From positions 1,984,001 through 2,048,000 of the forward strand of contig OY970376.1 in NCBI GenBank assembly GCA_963718755.1: a DNA stretch of 64,000 bases. The letters run 5' to 3'. A program made the translations under genes and the position numbers. The number at the start of each line of letters is the position of its first letter. Within the stretch, counting starts at the first letter, position 1. This document shows positions 14,970 to 22,943 of the stretch, piece by piece. Source of the stretch: VRUE01 sp963718755 (GTDB lineage Bacteria > Actinomycetota > Thermoleophilia > Solirubrobacterales > 70-9). The notes beneath the pieces are model-generated. The model did no database searches. It saw only the letters and a list, made by a program, of their open reading frames with translations, and was not told the origin of the DNA.

Positions 14970-15734
14970 CTACTTTGGCGGCATCCGCAGCGCCCCGTCG
15001 AGTCGGATCGTCTCGCCGTTCAGCATCGGGTTGGCGACGATCTGCTCGACCAGCTGCGCGTACTCCTCGGGCCGGCCCAGCCTCGACGGGTAGGGGATGC
15101 TCGCGCCAAGCGCTGTGCGCGCCTCCTCCGGCAGCGCCGCCAGCAACGGGGTGTCGAAGAGGCCGGGGGCGATCGTCACCACCCGCACGCCGCGCGATGC
15201 CATGTCGCGCGCGGCGGGGAGGGTCATGCCGACGATCCCTCCCTTAGAGGCGGCGTAGGCGATCTGGCCGATCTGGCCGTCGAAGGCGGCGATCGAGGCG
15301 GTGTTGACGCAGACACCGCGCTGGCCCTCCGCTTCGGGCTCGTTCTCGCTCATCGCCGCCGCAGCCAGACGCAGCACGTTGAAGGTCCCGATCAGGTTGA
15401 CCTTGACTACGTTGGAGAAAAGCTCGAGGTTGTGTGGACCCCCCTTGTGAGCGACGCGCTCGGCCCAGCCGATCCCGGCGCAGCACACCGAGACGCGCAG
15501 GCCGCCCTCGCCCGCGCCCGTCGCTTGCTCAACCGCGGCCGAGACAGCCGCCTCATCGGTTACGTCGACCGCGACGAAGCTCGCCCCAAGCTCGTCCGCC
15601 AGCGCCTCGCCCTTCTCCGCATTGAGGTCCGCGACGACCACGTTCGCACCTGCCGCCGCCAGCATCCGCGCGGTCGCCTCGCCCAGCCCCGAGGCTCCGC
15701 CGGCAACCAGCGCTCCAGTCCCCTCCATCTGCAT
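14970..15734 (-). CDS. short-chain dehydrogenase, 3-hydroxyacyl-CoA dehydrogenase type 2-like
   Basis: A 254-residue classical SDR: cofactor motif GGASGLG, acidic D in VVADLN (favouring NAD+), NAG-equivalent CCAGIG, catalytic Ser in VNTASIA and YAASK. The GIVGMTLPAARDMA and VTIAPGLFDTPLL segments are typical of HSD10/type 2 3-hydroxyacyl-CoA dehydrogenases, which oxidise 3-hydroxyacyl-CoA in beta-oxidation. It is transcribed alone, converging on the pilin-like gene and divergent from egtB. Confidence 0.88.
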   Translation of the reverse strand: MQMEGTGALVAGGASGLGEATARMLAAAGANVVVADLNAEKGEALADELGASFVAVDVTDEAAVSAAVEQATGAGEGGLRVSVCCAGIGWAERVAHKGGPHNLELFSNVVKVNLIGTFNVLRLAAAAMSENEPEAEGQRGVCVNTASIAAFDGQIGQIAYAASKGGIVGMTLPAARDMASRGVRVVTIAPGLFDTPLLAALPEEARTALGASIPYPSRLGRPEEYAQLVEQIVANPMLNGETIRLDGALRMPPK

Positions 15735-15803
15735 GCGCAGGTTTTATCGCTTAGTCACATCCGACGCTCTGACCCCGCTAGGGTTATCCACATTGCCACC
15801 GAG

Positions 15804-16931
15804 GTGAGGGCACAGTCGAGCTCCAAGGCAGCGATTGCGGACCGACTTGCGGCGGCGCGCAGGCGTACCTATGAGCTGATCGAGCCGCTTGACGACGAGC
15901 AGCTCAACCATGTCTATTCGCCGATCCTCAGCCCGCTTGCATGGGACCTGGGCCACATCGCCAACTTTGAGGAGCTCTGGCTGGTGCAGACGATCGGCAA
16001 GCGCGAGCCGCTGCACGGTGAGCTCGGCCGCTTCTACGACGCGATTGAGAATCCGCGCAAGACCCGTGGCGAGCTGCCGATCCTGCGCGACGCCGAGCTG
16101 CGCGCCTATCTCGCCGACGTGCGCGAGCGCACTCTCGAGGTGCTCGAGGAGATGGAGATCGGCGTCGATGTAGACGATCCACTGCTGCGCGAGGGCTTCG
16201 TTTACGAGATGCTGCTCGCGCATGAGCAGCAGCACAACGAGACGATGCTGCAGCTCCTGCAGATGGTCGAGGGATACGAGCCGCTCCGCGAGGCCGACGC
16301 CGGCCCGGCGGCGCCCCCCGCGCCCCCCGGCCCGGAGATGGTCGCGATGGAGGGGGGCGAGTACGAGATCGGCGCTCCGAGCACCGGCTTTGCCTACGAC
16401 AACGAGCGACCCCGCCACAGCGTTGCGCTTAAGCCGTTCGAGATCGACCGCAGCCCCGTCACCAACGGCACCTACCTTGCCTTCGTCGAGGAGACGGGCG
16501 CTGAGCCGCCGCTCTACCTGGCGCGCGACGGCAGCGATGGCTGGGTCCGCACGGCGATGGGCCGCCGCGACCCGGTCGACCCGAACCAGCCCGTCGTCCA
16601 CGTCTCCTGGCACGAGGCGGCCGCCTTCGCCCAGTGGGCGGGCAAGCGCCTGCCCAGCGAGCGCGAGCTGGAGGCGGCCTGCGACTGCCTGCACGCGGTC
16701 GGCCAGGCCTGGGAATGGACGTTCTCTGACTTCATCGCCTATCCCGGCTTCGAGCCATTCCCCTACCGCGAGTACTCGGAGGTGTTCTTCGGCGATGAAC
16801 ACAAGGTTCTTCGCGGCGGCTCCTGGGCGACCGATCGCGCCGTGATGCGACCCAGCTTCCGCAACTGGGACCTGCCGCAGCGGCGCCAGATCTTCGCCGG
16901 CTTCCGTTGCGCGAGGGACGCCGGGCGATGA
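15804..16931 (+). CDS. egtB: ergothioneine biosynthesis sulfoxide synthase EgtB
   Basis: EgtB is the non-haem iron enzyme that joins hercynine with a thiol using O2. This 375-residue protein has an N-terminal DinB-like helical domain with the iron ligands GHIANFEELWL and HEQQHNE (the HxxxHxE motif), and a C-terminal formylglycine-generating-enzyme-like domain (SPVTNGTYLAF, VVHVSWHEAAAFAQWAGKRLP, LRGGSWAT). GTG 15804 is chosen as the first start giving a family-like N-terminus; the frame remains open far upstream through the antisense SDR gene, which is not coding. Its stop overlaps the egtD ATG (ATGA). Confidence 0.92.
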   Translation: MRAQSSSKAAIADRLAAARRRTYELIEPLDDEQLNHVYSPILSPLAWDLGHIANFEELWLVQTIGKREPLHGELGRFYDAIENPRKTRGELPILRDAELRAYLADVRERTLEVLEEMEIGVDVDDPLLREGFVYEMLLAHEQQHNETMLQLLQMVEGYEPLREADAGPAAPPAPPGPEMVAMEGGEYEIGAPSTGFAYDNERPRHSVALKPFEIDRSPVTNGTYLAFVEETGAEPPLYLARDGSDGWVRTAMGRRDPVDPNQPVVHVSWHEAAAFAQWAGKRLPSERELEAACDCLHAVGQAWEWTFSDFIAYPGFEPFPYREYSEVFFGDEHKVLRGGSWATDRAVMRPSFRNWDLPQRRQIFAGFRCARDAGR

Positions 16932-17917
16932 CTCCAGGCGCCGCCGCAGAGGCGATCGAGATCGAGGTCCGTCTGCGCGCGGACGGTGGCTTGGCGATGG
17001 CGCGCGACATCCGCCTCGGTCTCACGGCCAAGCCCAAGGAGCTGGCGCCCAAGTACTTCTACGACGAACGCGGCTCGCAGCTCTTCGAGCAGATCACCGA
17101 GCTCGAGGAGTACTACCCGACCCGCGCCGAGCGCGAGATTCTTGGCCAGCGCTCGACCGAGATCGTCGCCGCGGCCGGCGAGCCGGGCACGCTGGTCGAG
17201 CTCGGCTCCGGGTCGGCGGCGAAGACGCGCCACCTGCTGAGCGCGATGCGCGACGCCGATTGCCTTGCGACCTACGTTCCCGTCGACATCTCTGAGGAGA
17301 TCACCCATGAAACCGCCGAGTTGCTGGTCGAGGAGTACCCCGGTCTCGCCGTCCGCGGCCTGGTCTGCGACTTCGAGCACGACTTGGAGCGGATCCCCAA
17401 CGGCGGTGGGGGGCGCCTCGTCGCCTTCCTCGGTGGCACCATCGGCAATCTCTACCCGGACGCCCGCCACGATTTCCTGTGCCGGATTGCGACGCTGCTC
17501 GAGCCTGGAGACCGGATCCTGCTGGGCACCGATCTGGTCAAGGATTCCGCTCGACTCGAGGCCGCCTATAACGACTCCCGTGGCGTTACCGCCGAATTCA
17601 ACAAGAACGTGCTCACCGTGCTGAACCGCGAGCTGGGCGCCGATTTCGACCTCGATCGCTTTGGGCATGTGGCGCGCTATGACGCCGACGCGGCCCGCAT
17701 GGACATCCGCCTGCGCTCGCTCGCCGACCAGACCGTGCGGCTTGACGGCCTCGATCTGACCGTGCGCTTCGCTACGGATGAGGAGATGCGGACGGAGATA
17801 TCCGCCAAGTTCACTCGCGACGGGCTGGAGGAGATCTACCGCGAAGCGGGCTTACGTCCCGACGGCTGGTTCACCGACGCCGCCGAGGACTACGCGCTGA
17901 GCCTAGCTTCGGTTTAA
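16928..17917 (+). CDS. egtD: L-histidine N-alpha-methyltransferase EgtD
   Basis: EgtD trimethylates histidine to hercynine using SAM, the first ergothioneine step. The protein (329 aa) shows family blocks LAPKYFYDERGSQLFEQIT, TELEEYYPTRAE, LVELGSGSAAKTRHLL (SAM site), FLGGTIGNLYP and GTDLVKD. The ATG at 16928 overlaps the egtB stop by four bases, indicating coupled translation; an in-frame GTG/ATG region seven codons upstream is less likely. egtA and egtC are not in the window, so the pathway is partial here. Confidence 0.94.
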   Translation: MTPGAAAEAIEIEVRLRADGGLAMARDIRLGLTAKPKELAPKYFYDERGSQLFEQITELEEYYPTRAEREILGQRSTEIVAAAGEPGTLVELGSGSAAKTRHLLSAMRDADCLATYVPVDISEEITHETAELLVEEYPGLAVRGLVCDFEHDLERIPNGGGGRLVAFLGGTIGNLYPDARHDFLCRIATLLEPGDRILLGTDLVKDSARLEAAYNDSRGVTAEFNKNVLTVLNRELGADFDLDRFGHVARYDADAARMDIRLRSLADQTVRLDGLDLTVRFATDEEMRTEISAKFTRDGLEEIYREAGLRPDGWFTDAAEDYALSLASV

Positions 17918-17962
17918 AGTCTCGAACCGTGGATACCCGGAGGAAGATCAAGGAGGACCAAA

Positions 17963-19249
17963 TTGAGCCTTGACGTCTACCTTTACGGGGAGCGCGTCGG
18001 AACCCTGTTCCCCGCAGGAGACAACGACTACAGACTTGCCTACGACCCGGAGACGGTGGAGAGGGTCGGCCCTGGGAAAGCACTGCTCAGCAACTCGCTG
18101 CCGGCTCGGCCGGAGCCCTACAGCGCCGAGGCCACCCGTGCTTACGTCGAGGGACTGCTGCCCGAAGGCACCCGCCGCACCCGGCTTGGCCGCGAGCTCG
18201 ACCTCGACCCGACCGACGGCTACCTGCTGCTCGCCGAGCTGGGTCGGGATTGCGCGGGCGCGGTCACGTTCCTCCCGGCCGGGGAGCCCATGCGGACGCC
18301 CGAGCGCGAGTCCCTGGCCTGGTTGAGCGAGGACGAGTTGGCCGAAGTGGTCAAGCCGCCCCCGCCGCGCCTCTTCAGCGACGAGCGCAAGCAGCGGATG
18401 CGCTTCGTCCTGCCTGGCCTCCGTCACAAGCTCAGCCTCGTCCGCGACGAGGCGGGGGCCCGTTGGGCTTGGCCGGAGGCGGGAGCGCCGAGCACCCATG
18501 TGGTCAAGCCCGAGACCGGCGAATATCCCGAATACGTCGCCAACGAGATGTTCTGCATGACGGTCTGCCGCCAGGTGGGCCTACCCGTCGCCAAAGCGAC
18601 GGTGGAGCAGATTGCCGGACGTAGCTGCCTGATCTCGCCCCGCTACGACCGGGTGGCCGGCGAGGGTGGCCGCGAGGTCCGGCGGCTGCATTGCGAGTCC
18701 TTCTGTCAGGCGCTGGGCATCCCACCCGGTGCCGACGAAGAGAGCGAAGAGGGCGAAGCGCCCGGCTGGACCGAAGCCCGCGGGCTGCTGAACGCGGTCA
18801 GCCGCCCCGACGAAATTGTCAACCTGCTCACTGCTGCCTTCTGCAACTACATCCTCGGCAACGGAGACGCCCACGGCAAGAACTTCGCCCTGGTCGACCG
18901 CGACAAGACGTCGCTCTCGGGGGCAGAGAGGAAATGGCGCCTGGCGCCGCTCACCGACCTCACCTCGACCGTCGTCTACGACGACCCGATCCACCACGGG
19001 CTGGTGATCTCCGAGGAGTACCAGGAAACGTCCTATCTGCTCGAACTCGCCGAAGTCTGTGAAGACTGCGAGTTCGACTTCGAAGTCATGCGCGGGTTGG
19101 CTGCGACCACGGCGACGCGGGTCGGCATGGCGGTGGAGACGATCGCGACGCGATCGAAGAAGGAAGGCTGGCACCAGCCGATCGTCGACAAAATCGTCGA
19201 ACTCGCCGCCGATCGCTCGTTTGGTTTAGGCGCGGAGGTTGAGTACTGA
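17963..19249 (+). CDS. hipA: HipA-type serine/threonine kinase toxin, no HipB partner
   Basis: A 428-residue HipA-like kinase: N-terminal HipA subdomain (LDVYLYGERVGTL, LSNSLPARPEPY), ATP-binding region (STHVVKPET, YVANEMFCM), LISPRYDR equivalent of the ERFDR block, catalytic GNGDAHGKNF and metal-binding APLTDLTSTV. E. coli HipA phosphorylates glutamyl-tRNA synthetase and is held by HipB. The start is TTG at 17963, eight bases after a good AAGGAGG site. Only 45 bases separate it from egtD, and no HTH antitoxin gene lies on either side, so it is an orphan or uses a distant partner. A family B hairpin begins directly after its stop codon. Confidence 0.88.
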   Translation: MSLDVYLYGERVGTLFPAGDNDYRLAYDPETVERVGPGKALLSNSLPARPEPYSAEATRAYVEGLLPEGTRRTRLGRELDLDPTDGYLLLAELGRDCAGAVTFLPAGEPMRTPERESLAWLSEDELAEVVKPPPPRLFSDERKQRMRFVLPGLRHKLSLVRDEAGARWAWPEAGAPSTHVVKPETGEYPEYVANEMFCMTVCRQVGLPVAKATVEQIAGRSCLISPRYDRVAGEGGREVRRLHCESFCQALGIPPGADEESEEGEAPGWTEARGLLNAVSRPDEIVNLLTAAFCNYILGNGDAHGKNFALVDRDKTSLSGAERKWRLAPLTDLTSTVVYDDPIHHGLVISEEYQETSYLLELAEVCEDCEFDFEVMRGLAATTATRVGMAVETIATRSKKEGWHQPIVDKIVELAADRSFGLGAEVEY

Positions 19250-19360
19250 GGGCCAATCCGGCAGGGGTTCCACTTAACTTTTTTTGAAAACAGTCCGCGA
19301 GCGTCCGAGGGCGCCTCCGCAAAAAAAGTACAAGACGTTCCACCCCTACCGGCTTGGCCC
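19250..19360 (+). repeat. family B long hairpin element, copy B1
   Basis: 111 bp starting immediately after the hipA stop. The terminal arms (GGGCCAATCCGGCAGGGGT / ACCCCTACCGGCTTGGCCC) pair with two mismatches. Inside is the asymmetric loop (TCCACTTAA on the left, TACAAGACGTTCC on the right), then the CTTTTTTTG/CAAAAAAAG stem, then a GC-rich loop. The right arm contains the stop codon of the convergent LLM gene (19346-19348). Confidence 0.9.
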
Positions 19361-20281
19361 TAGAGCTTCGATCGTCTTCGCCAACACGTCAGGGGGAACG
19401 ATCGGCGTCAGTATTGGGAGCGTCACGCCGCCCTCGACGAAGGCGTCGAGGCGCTCGCGCATCTGCTCGGGAGTGCCGAAGATGAACATGTCCTCGATCA
19501 GCTCCCAGGGCGCCGCTGCGGCTGCGCCCTGGCGGTCACCCGCGTCCCAGGCGGCGACCATCGGGTCGATCTGCTCGCCGTAGCCGAGCCAGCGGTAGAA
19601 GGCGGCGTAGACGGGAACGGTGATGTAGGAGGAGAACATGAAGCGGGCCAGCGGCTCGACCGCCTCGCGCTCGCCTGGCAGGCAGAAGAAACGGCAGAGC
19701 AGCTCGAAGCCCTCCGGCGCCCCCGCGAGCTGGGCACGCACCTTGGGCAGCCCGGCCAGCGGCAGGAAGTTGGTGAAGGCGCCGTCGGCGCGCTCCACCG
19801 CCAGCTCGAGCATCTTGCCGCGCAGCGCCGCGAGCACGATCGGGACCCGCTCGGCCGGCGCGGTCTCCAGCTTGAAGCCGCTTGCGGTGCGCTCACCTTC
19901 GAGCGCAGTGCGCAGGAACTCCACGGTCTCGCGCACCTTGCTCAGCGGCCGCTCGAAGGGGATCCCGTTCCAGCCTTCGACGATGCGGTCCGAGGAGGAG
20001 CCGATGCCGAGCACGAAGCGGCCGCCCGAGGCGTCGGCAAGTGCCGCCGCCTCCTGCGCCAGCAGCGCCGGGCCGCGCTGGAAGACGCCGACGACGCCGG
20101 TCCCAAGGCGCGCCCGCTCGGTCCAGGCGGCGCTCAGGGCCAGCGGCGTGAAGCCATCCGGCCCGTTCGTCTCGCCGCTCCAGAGGTCGGTGTAGCCGGC
20201 CGCCTCAGCGCGCTTGACGTGCCCCTCGTGCGCGCGCAGCGGGGTGCCTGGAAGCGGCAGCGTCAGTCCCCATCGTCCCAT
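19346..20281 (-). CDS. LLM-class F420-dependent oxidoreductase
   Basis: A 311-residue luciferase-like protein (MGRWGLTLPLPG, AAGYTDLWSGETNGPDGFTPL, DASGGRFVLGIGSSSDRIVE), a TIGR03841-like pattern often annotated as F420-dependent Rv3093c-type oxidoreductase; that subfamily name is my inference. The last residues (LGPSR) and TAG are read from the right arm of family B copy B1. It is convergent with hipA and divergent from glpX. Confidence 0.88.
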   Translation of the reverse strand: MGRWGLTLPLPGTPLRAHEGHVKRAEAAGYTDLWSGETNGPDGFTPLALSAAWTERARLGTGVVGVFQRGPALLAQEAAALADASGGRFVLGIGSSSDRIVEGWNGIPFERPLSKVRETVEFLRTALEGERTASGFKLETAPAERVPIVLAALRGKMLELAVERADGAFTNFLPLAGLPKVRAQLAGAPEGFELLCRFFCLPGEREAVEPLARFMFSSYITVPVYAAFYRWLGYGEQIDPMVAAWDAGDRQGAAAAAPWELIEDMFIFGTPEQMRERLDAFVEGGVTLPILTPIVPPDVLAKTIEALGPSR

Positions 20282-20364
20282 CGCCTGCGCACCCTACCTC
20301 CGAACGACCAATTAGCGAGCGTCACGATCTGATCCTTCGCGAGCGGCGCCGATATGGCGCGCAG

Positions 20365-20400
20365 CCGCCACCCTCGGACGCGAAGCGGAGGAGGTGGCGG
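20365..20400. promoter_or_regulatory. inverted repeat upstream of glpX
   Basis: CCGCCACC (20365-20372) and GGTGGCGG (20393-20400) form 8-bp arms in the 139-bp divergent region between the LLM gene and glpX. It could be an operator or a leader stem. Confidence 0.35.
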
Positions 20401-20408
20401 TTTGTTTA

Positions 20409-20433
20409 GGGTCCCCTCCCATGGAGGGGACCC
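20409..20433 (+). promoter_or_regulatory. perfect hairpin enclosing the glpX start codon
   Basis: GGGTCCCCTCC (20409-20419) and GGAGGGGACCC (20423-20433) are perfectly complementary; the loop CAT (20420-20422) contains the A and T of the ATG start and the G is the first base of the second arm. The start codon would sit at the tip of an 11-bp GC stem, and the only purine-rich ribosome-site candidates are within or before it. Confidence 0.6.
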
Positions 20434-21422
20434 CTTCGCCGCAGAAGCCTGACCGCAACCTCGCCCTCGAGCTGGTGCGTGTGACCGAGGCCGGCGCCCT
20501 GGCGGCCGCGCGCTGGGTCGGCCGGGGCGACAAGATCGCCGCCGACCAGGCCGCGGTCGACGCGATGCGCTTCGTCCTCGACTCGGTCTCGATGGACGGC
20601 GTCGTCGTCATCGGCGAGGGCGAGAAGGACGAGGCGCCGATGCTCTACAACGGCGAGCAGATCGGCGACGGCAGCCCGCCCGTGGTCGACATCGCCGTCG
20701 ACCCACTGGAGGGGACGCGGCTCTGCGCCCTCGGCATGCCCAGCGCCCTCGCGGTGATCGCGCTCGCCGAGCGCGGCACGATGTTCGATCCCGGCCCCTG
20801 CGTCTACATGGAGAAGATGGCCGGCGGCGAGGAGATCGCCGACCTGCTCGACCTCGACCGGCCGCTGCCGGAGACGCTGAAGCTGATTGCCGATCGCAAG
20901 GGGGGCAGCGTCGGCGACGTCACCGTCGTCATGCTCGACCGCCCCCGCCATGAGGAGGCGATGAAAGAAGTGCGCGAGGCGGGCGGCCGCATCAGGCTGA
21001 TCACCGACGGCGACGTCTCCGCCGCCCTGCTTGCGGTCAGCGATCGCTCGCCCGTGGACCTGCTCTGGGGGATCGGCGGCACGCCCGAGGGGGTCCTCTC
21101 CGCCGCGGCGCTGAAGTCGATGGGCGGCCAGCTGCTCGGCCGGCTCTGGCCGCGCAACGACGAGGAGCGCAGCGCCGCGGTCGACGCCGGTTACGACCTC
21201 GACAACATCCTCACAGCCGATGACCTCTGCTCCGGCGATGACGTCTTCTTCTCCGCCAGCGGTGTTACCGACGGCGACGTCCTGCAGGGCGTGCGCTACC
21301 GCGGGGCGGGCGCCAGCACCGAATCGCTGGTGATGCGCTCGCGCTCCGGCACGGTGCGGCGGGTTCACGCTCGCCACGATCGCGCGAAGCTGCGCGCGGT
21401 CATCGGCGAGCGTTACGGCTGA
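20421..21422 (+). CDS. glpX: class II fructose-1,6-bisphosphatase
   Basis: GlpX hydrolyses fructose 1,6-bisphosphate to fructose 6-phosphate, the committed gluconeogenic step; class II is the form used by actinobacteria. Motifs over 333 residues: RNLALELVRVTEAGALAAAR, VVIGEGEKDEAPMLYNGE, the metal/phosphate site VDPLEGT, GGSVGDVTVVMLDRPRHE, and WGIGGTPEGVLSAAALK. The ATG at 20421 (MEGTPSPQKPDRN) is preferred over upstream in-frame codons because family proteins begin here. The start codon lies in an unusual perfect hairpin. Confidence 0.95.
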   Translation: MEGTPSPQKPDRNLALELVRVTEAGALAAARWVGRGDKIAADQAAVDAMRFVLDSVSMDGVVVIGEGEKDEAPMLYNGEQIGDGSPPVVDIAVDPLEGTRLCALGMPSALAVIALAERGTMFDPGPCVYMEKMAGGEEIADLLDLDRPLPETLKLIADRKGGSVGDVTVVMLDRPRHEEAMKEVREAGGRIRLITDGDVSAALLAVSDRSPVDLLWGIGGTPEGVLSAAALKSMGGQLLGRLWPRNDEERSAAVDAGYDLDNILTADDLCSGDDVFFSASGVTDGDVLQGVRYRGAGASTESLVMRSRSGTVRRVHARHDRAKLRAVIGERYG

Positions 21423-21491
21423 GGCGCTCGACCGGCCGGCGTCCCCAGTTGGCTAGATTGGCCGCAGTCGAACGAGAGCAAGGAGCGCAGG

Positions 21492-22337
21492 ATGGACGTA
21501 GGGGTCGCACTTCCGAACGCCGTGCCCGGCGCCACCGCCGCGCAGATGACCGAGTGGGCGCGACGGGCCGAGGCCCGCGGCTTCTCCACCCTGGGCACGA
21601 TCGACCGCATCGTCTACGACAACTACGAGCCGCTGGTTGCGCTGGCGGCGGCCACCGCGGTCACCGAGAGGATCGGTCTCTCGACGACCGTCCTGCTGGC
21701 GCCGCTGCGCACCAACACGGTCGAGCTCGCCAAGCAGGCACGCAGCGTCAACGCGCTCTCCGGCGGGCGCCTCACCCTCGGCGTCGGTCTCGGCGGCCGC
21801 GACGACGACTACGAAGCGAGTGGGGTCGAGCTGCGCGGCCGCGGCAAGCGCCTCGACGCGATGCTCGACGAGATGAAGGAGATTTGGGCCGGGGACGACG
21901 TCGGACCGACGATCGCGGGCGCGCCCCGCCTGATCATCGGCGGCCACGCCGACCCCGCGTATGCCCGCGCTGCGCGCCTCGGCGATGGCTGGATCGCCGC
22001 CGGCTCGGGTCCCGACCAGGCTCGCGAGGGCGCCGCGAAGGCGAGGGCCGCCTGGCGCGAGGCCGGCCGCGAGGGCGAGCCGCACATCATGGCGCTCGCC
22101 TACTTCTCGCTCGGCGAGCGGGCCGAGGAGGACGTGCGCGAGAACCTGATGGACTACTACGCCTGGCTCGGCGAGGACATCGCCAGGATGATCGGTGACA
22201 GCGCCGCCAGGGACGCTGAGGCGGTGGCCGAGTACGTCGCCGCCTACGAGGAGCTCGACTGCGACGAGCTGGTCTTCTGCCCCAGCTCCGCCGATCCGGC
22301 CCAGGTTGACCTGCTCGCCGACGCCGCCGGCCTCTGA
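21492..22337 (+). CDS. LLM-class F420-dependent oxidoreductase
   Basis: A short (281 aa) luciferase-like oxidoreductase: MDVGVALPNAVPGATA, GFSTLGTIDRIVYDNYEPL, NALSGGRLTLGVGLGGRDDDYEA, IGGHADPAYARAARLGDGWI. It has good spacing to AGCAAGGAGCGCAGG as ribosome site. It follows glpX by ~70 bases and is convergent with the SnoaL-like gene, separated by a perfect 24-bp-arm hairpin. The substrate is unknown. Confidence 0.9.
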   Translation: MDVGVALPNAVPGATAAQMTEWARRAEARGFSTLGTIDRIVYDNYEPLVALAAATAVTERIGLSTTVLLAPLRTNTVELAKQARSVNALSGGRLTLGVGLGGRDDDYEASGVELRGRGKRLDAMLDEMKEIWAGDDVGPTIAGAPRLIIGGHADPAYARAARLGDGWIAAGSGPDQAREGAAKARAAWREAGREGEPHIMALAYFSLGERAEEDVRENLMDYYAWLGEDIARMIGDSAARDAEAVAEYVAAYEELDCDELVFCPSSADPAQVDLLADAAGL

Positions 22338-22339
22338 CC

Positions 22340-22388
22340 GCCGACGGGCCTAAAAGGACAGTCCGACTGTCCTTTTAGGCCCGTCGGC
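22340..22388. terminator. perfect 24-bp-arm hairpin between convergent genes
   Basis: Bases 22340-22363 are the exact reverse complement of 22365-22388 with one base (22364) at the centre. It sits between the stop codons of the LLM gene (22337) and the SnoaL-like gene (22395). The stem includes TAAAAGG / CCTTTTA, so each strand has a short T-run. It probably acts as a bidirectional terminator. Confidence 0.75.
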
Positions 22389-22394
22389 GAGGAT

Positions 22395-22829
22395 TCAGTC
22401 GAGCAACCCGACCTGGCGCAGGATCGAGACCGAGTCCGAGTAGACGTCCTTGCGCTTGACCAGGCCGTTCTCGAACGGGATCGAGTCGATCCCGTCCCAG
22501 CTGATCGTGCGGCCGGTCGGTGCTGCCTCGAGGTCGCCACGCCGCATCGGGTTCGAGTGCGTCGCGGTCGCGGTCCACTCCTGCACGACCAGCCCCTCAC
22601 GCACGTAGAGCCGTCGCGTCTCGAACCTCAGGTCGGGCCAGGCAGCGAAGATCGAGGCGATGTGCTCGCGCACGTCCTCGCCCGTCGCCGACTCGCCGGC
22701 GGTGTGGTTGGCGAAGACCATGTCGGGGGCGTGCATTGCCAGGATTGCGTCGAGATCCTGCACGTTCCAGGCGTCGTTGTAGCGCCCGATCGTCGCGGTG
22801 AGGTTCTCGATCGAGTCGGCGTCGGTCAT
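22395..22829 (-). CDS. SnoaL/NTF2-like ester cyclase-type protein
   Basis: A 144-residue NTF2-fold protein (YNDAWNVQDLDAILAMHAPDM, FANHTAGESATG, AAWPDLRFETRRLYV, WDGIDSIPFENGLV). This is the nuclear transport factor 2/SnoaL-like family, which includes polyketide cyclases, ketosteroid isomerases and many proteins of unknown activity. The start at ATG 22829 matches family length; the frame continues upstream only through antisense of the amine oxidase gene. It is divergent from that gene. Confidence 0.85.
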   Translation of the reverse strand: MTDADSIENLTATIGRYNDAWNVQDLDAILAMHAPDMVFANHTAGESATGEDVREHIASIFAAWPDLRFETRRLYVREGLVVQEWTATATHSNPMRRGDLEAAPTGRTISWDGIDSIPFENGLVKRKDVYSDSVSILRQVGLLD

Positions 22830-22858
22830 CCCGGTCAGCCTAGTCTCCCTTCGCCCGG

Positions 22859-22904
22859 CGCGTGGTTCCTTAATCACCTGTTGCCTTTCATAAGGAACCA
22901 CGCG
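22859..22904. repeat. 14-bp-arm inverted repeat in divergent promoter region
   Basis: CGCGTGGTTCCTTA (22859-22872) and TAAGGAACCACGCG (22891-22904) are perfect complements around an 18-base AT-richer centre, between the divergent SnoaL-like and amine oxidase genes. The spacing would suit either a dimeric regulator site or a leader hairpin. Confidence 0.55.
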
Positions 22905-22943
22905 ATGTGTGTCCTGGTGACCGGACGTGAGAAGGTGGGAGGC

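Noticed and set aside
14904..15803. N-terminal extension of the egtB frame
   Set aside because: The 300 extra codons run antisense through the SDR gene; EgtB homology begins only near 15804.
19250..19360. Family B elements as ordinary intrinsic terminators
   Set aside because: The T-tract lies inside the stem and is paired with an A-tract; it does not follow the hairpin. Constant loop sequence is also unexplained by termination alone, although a termination role is not excluded.
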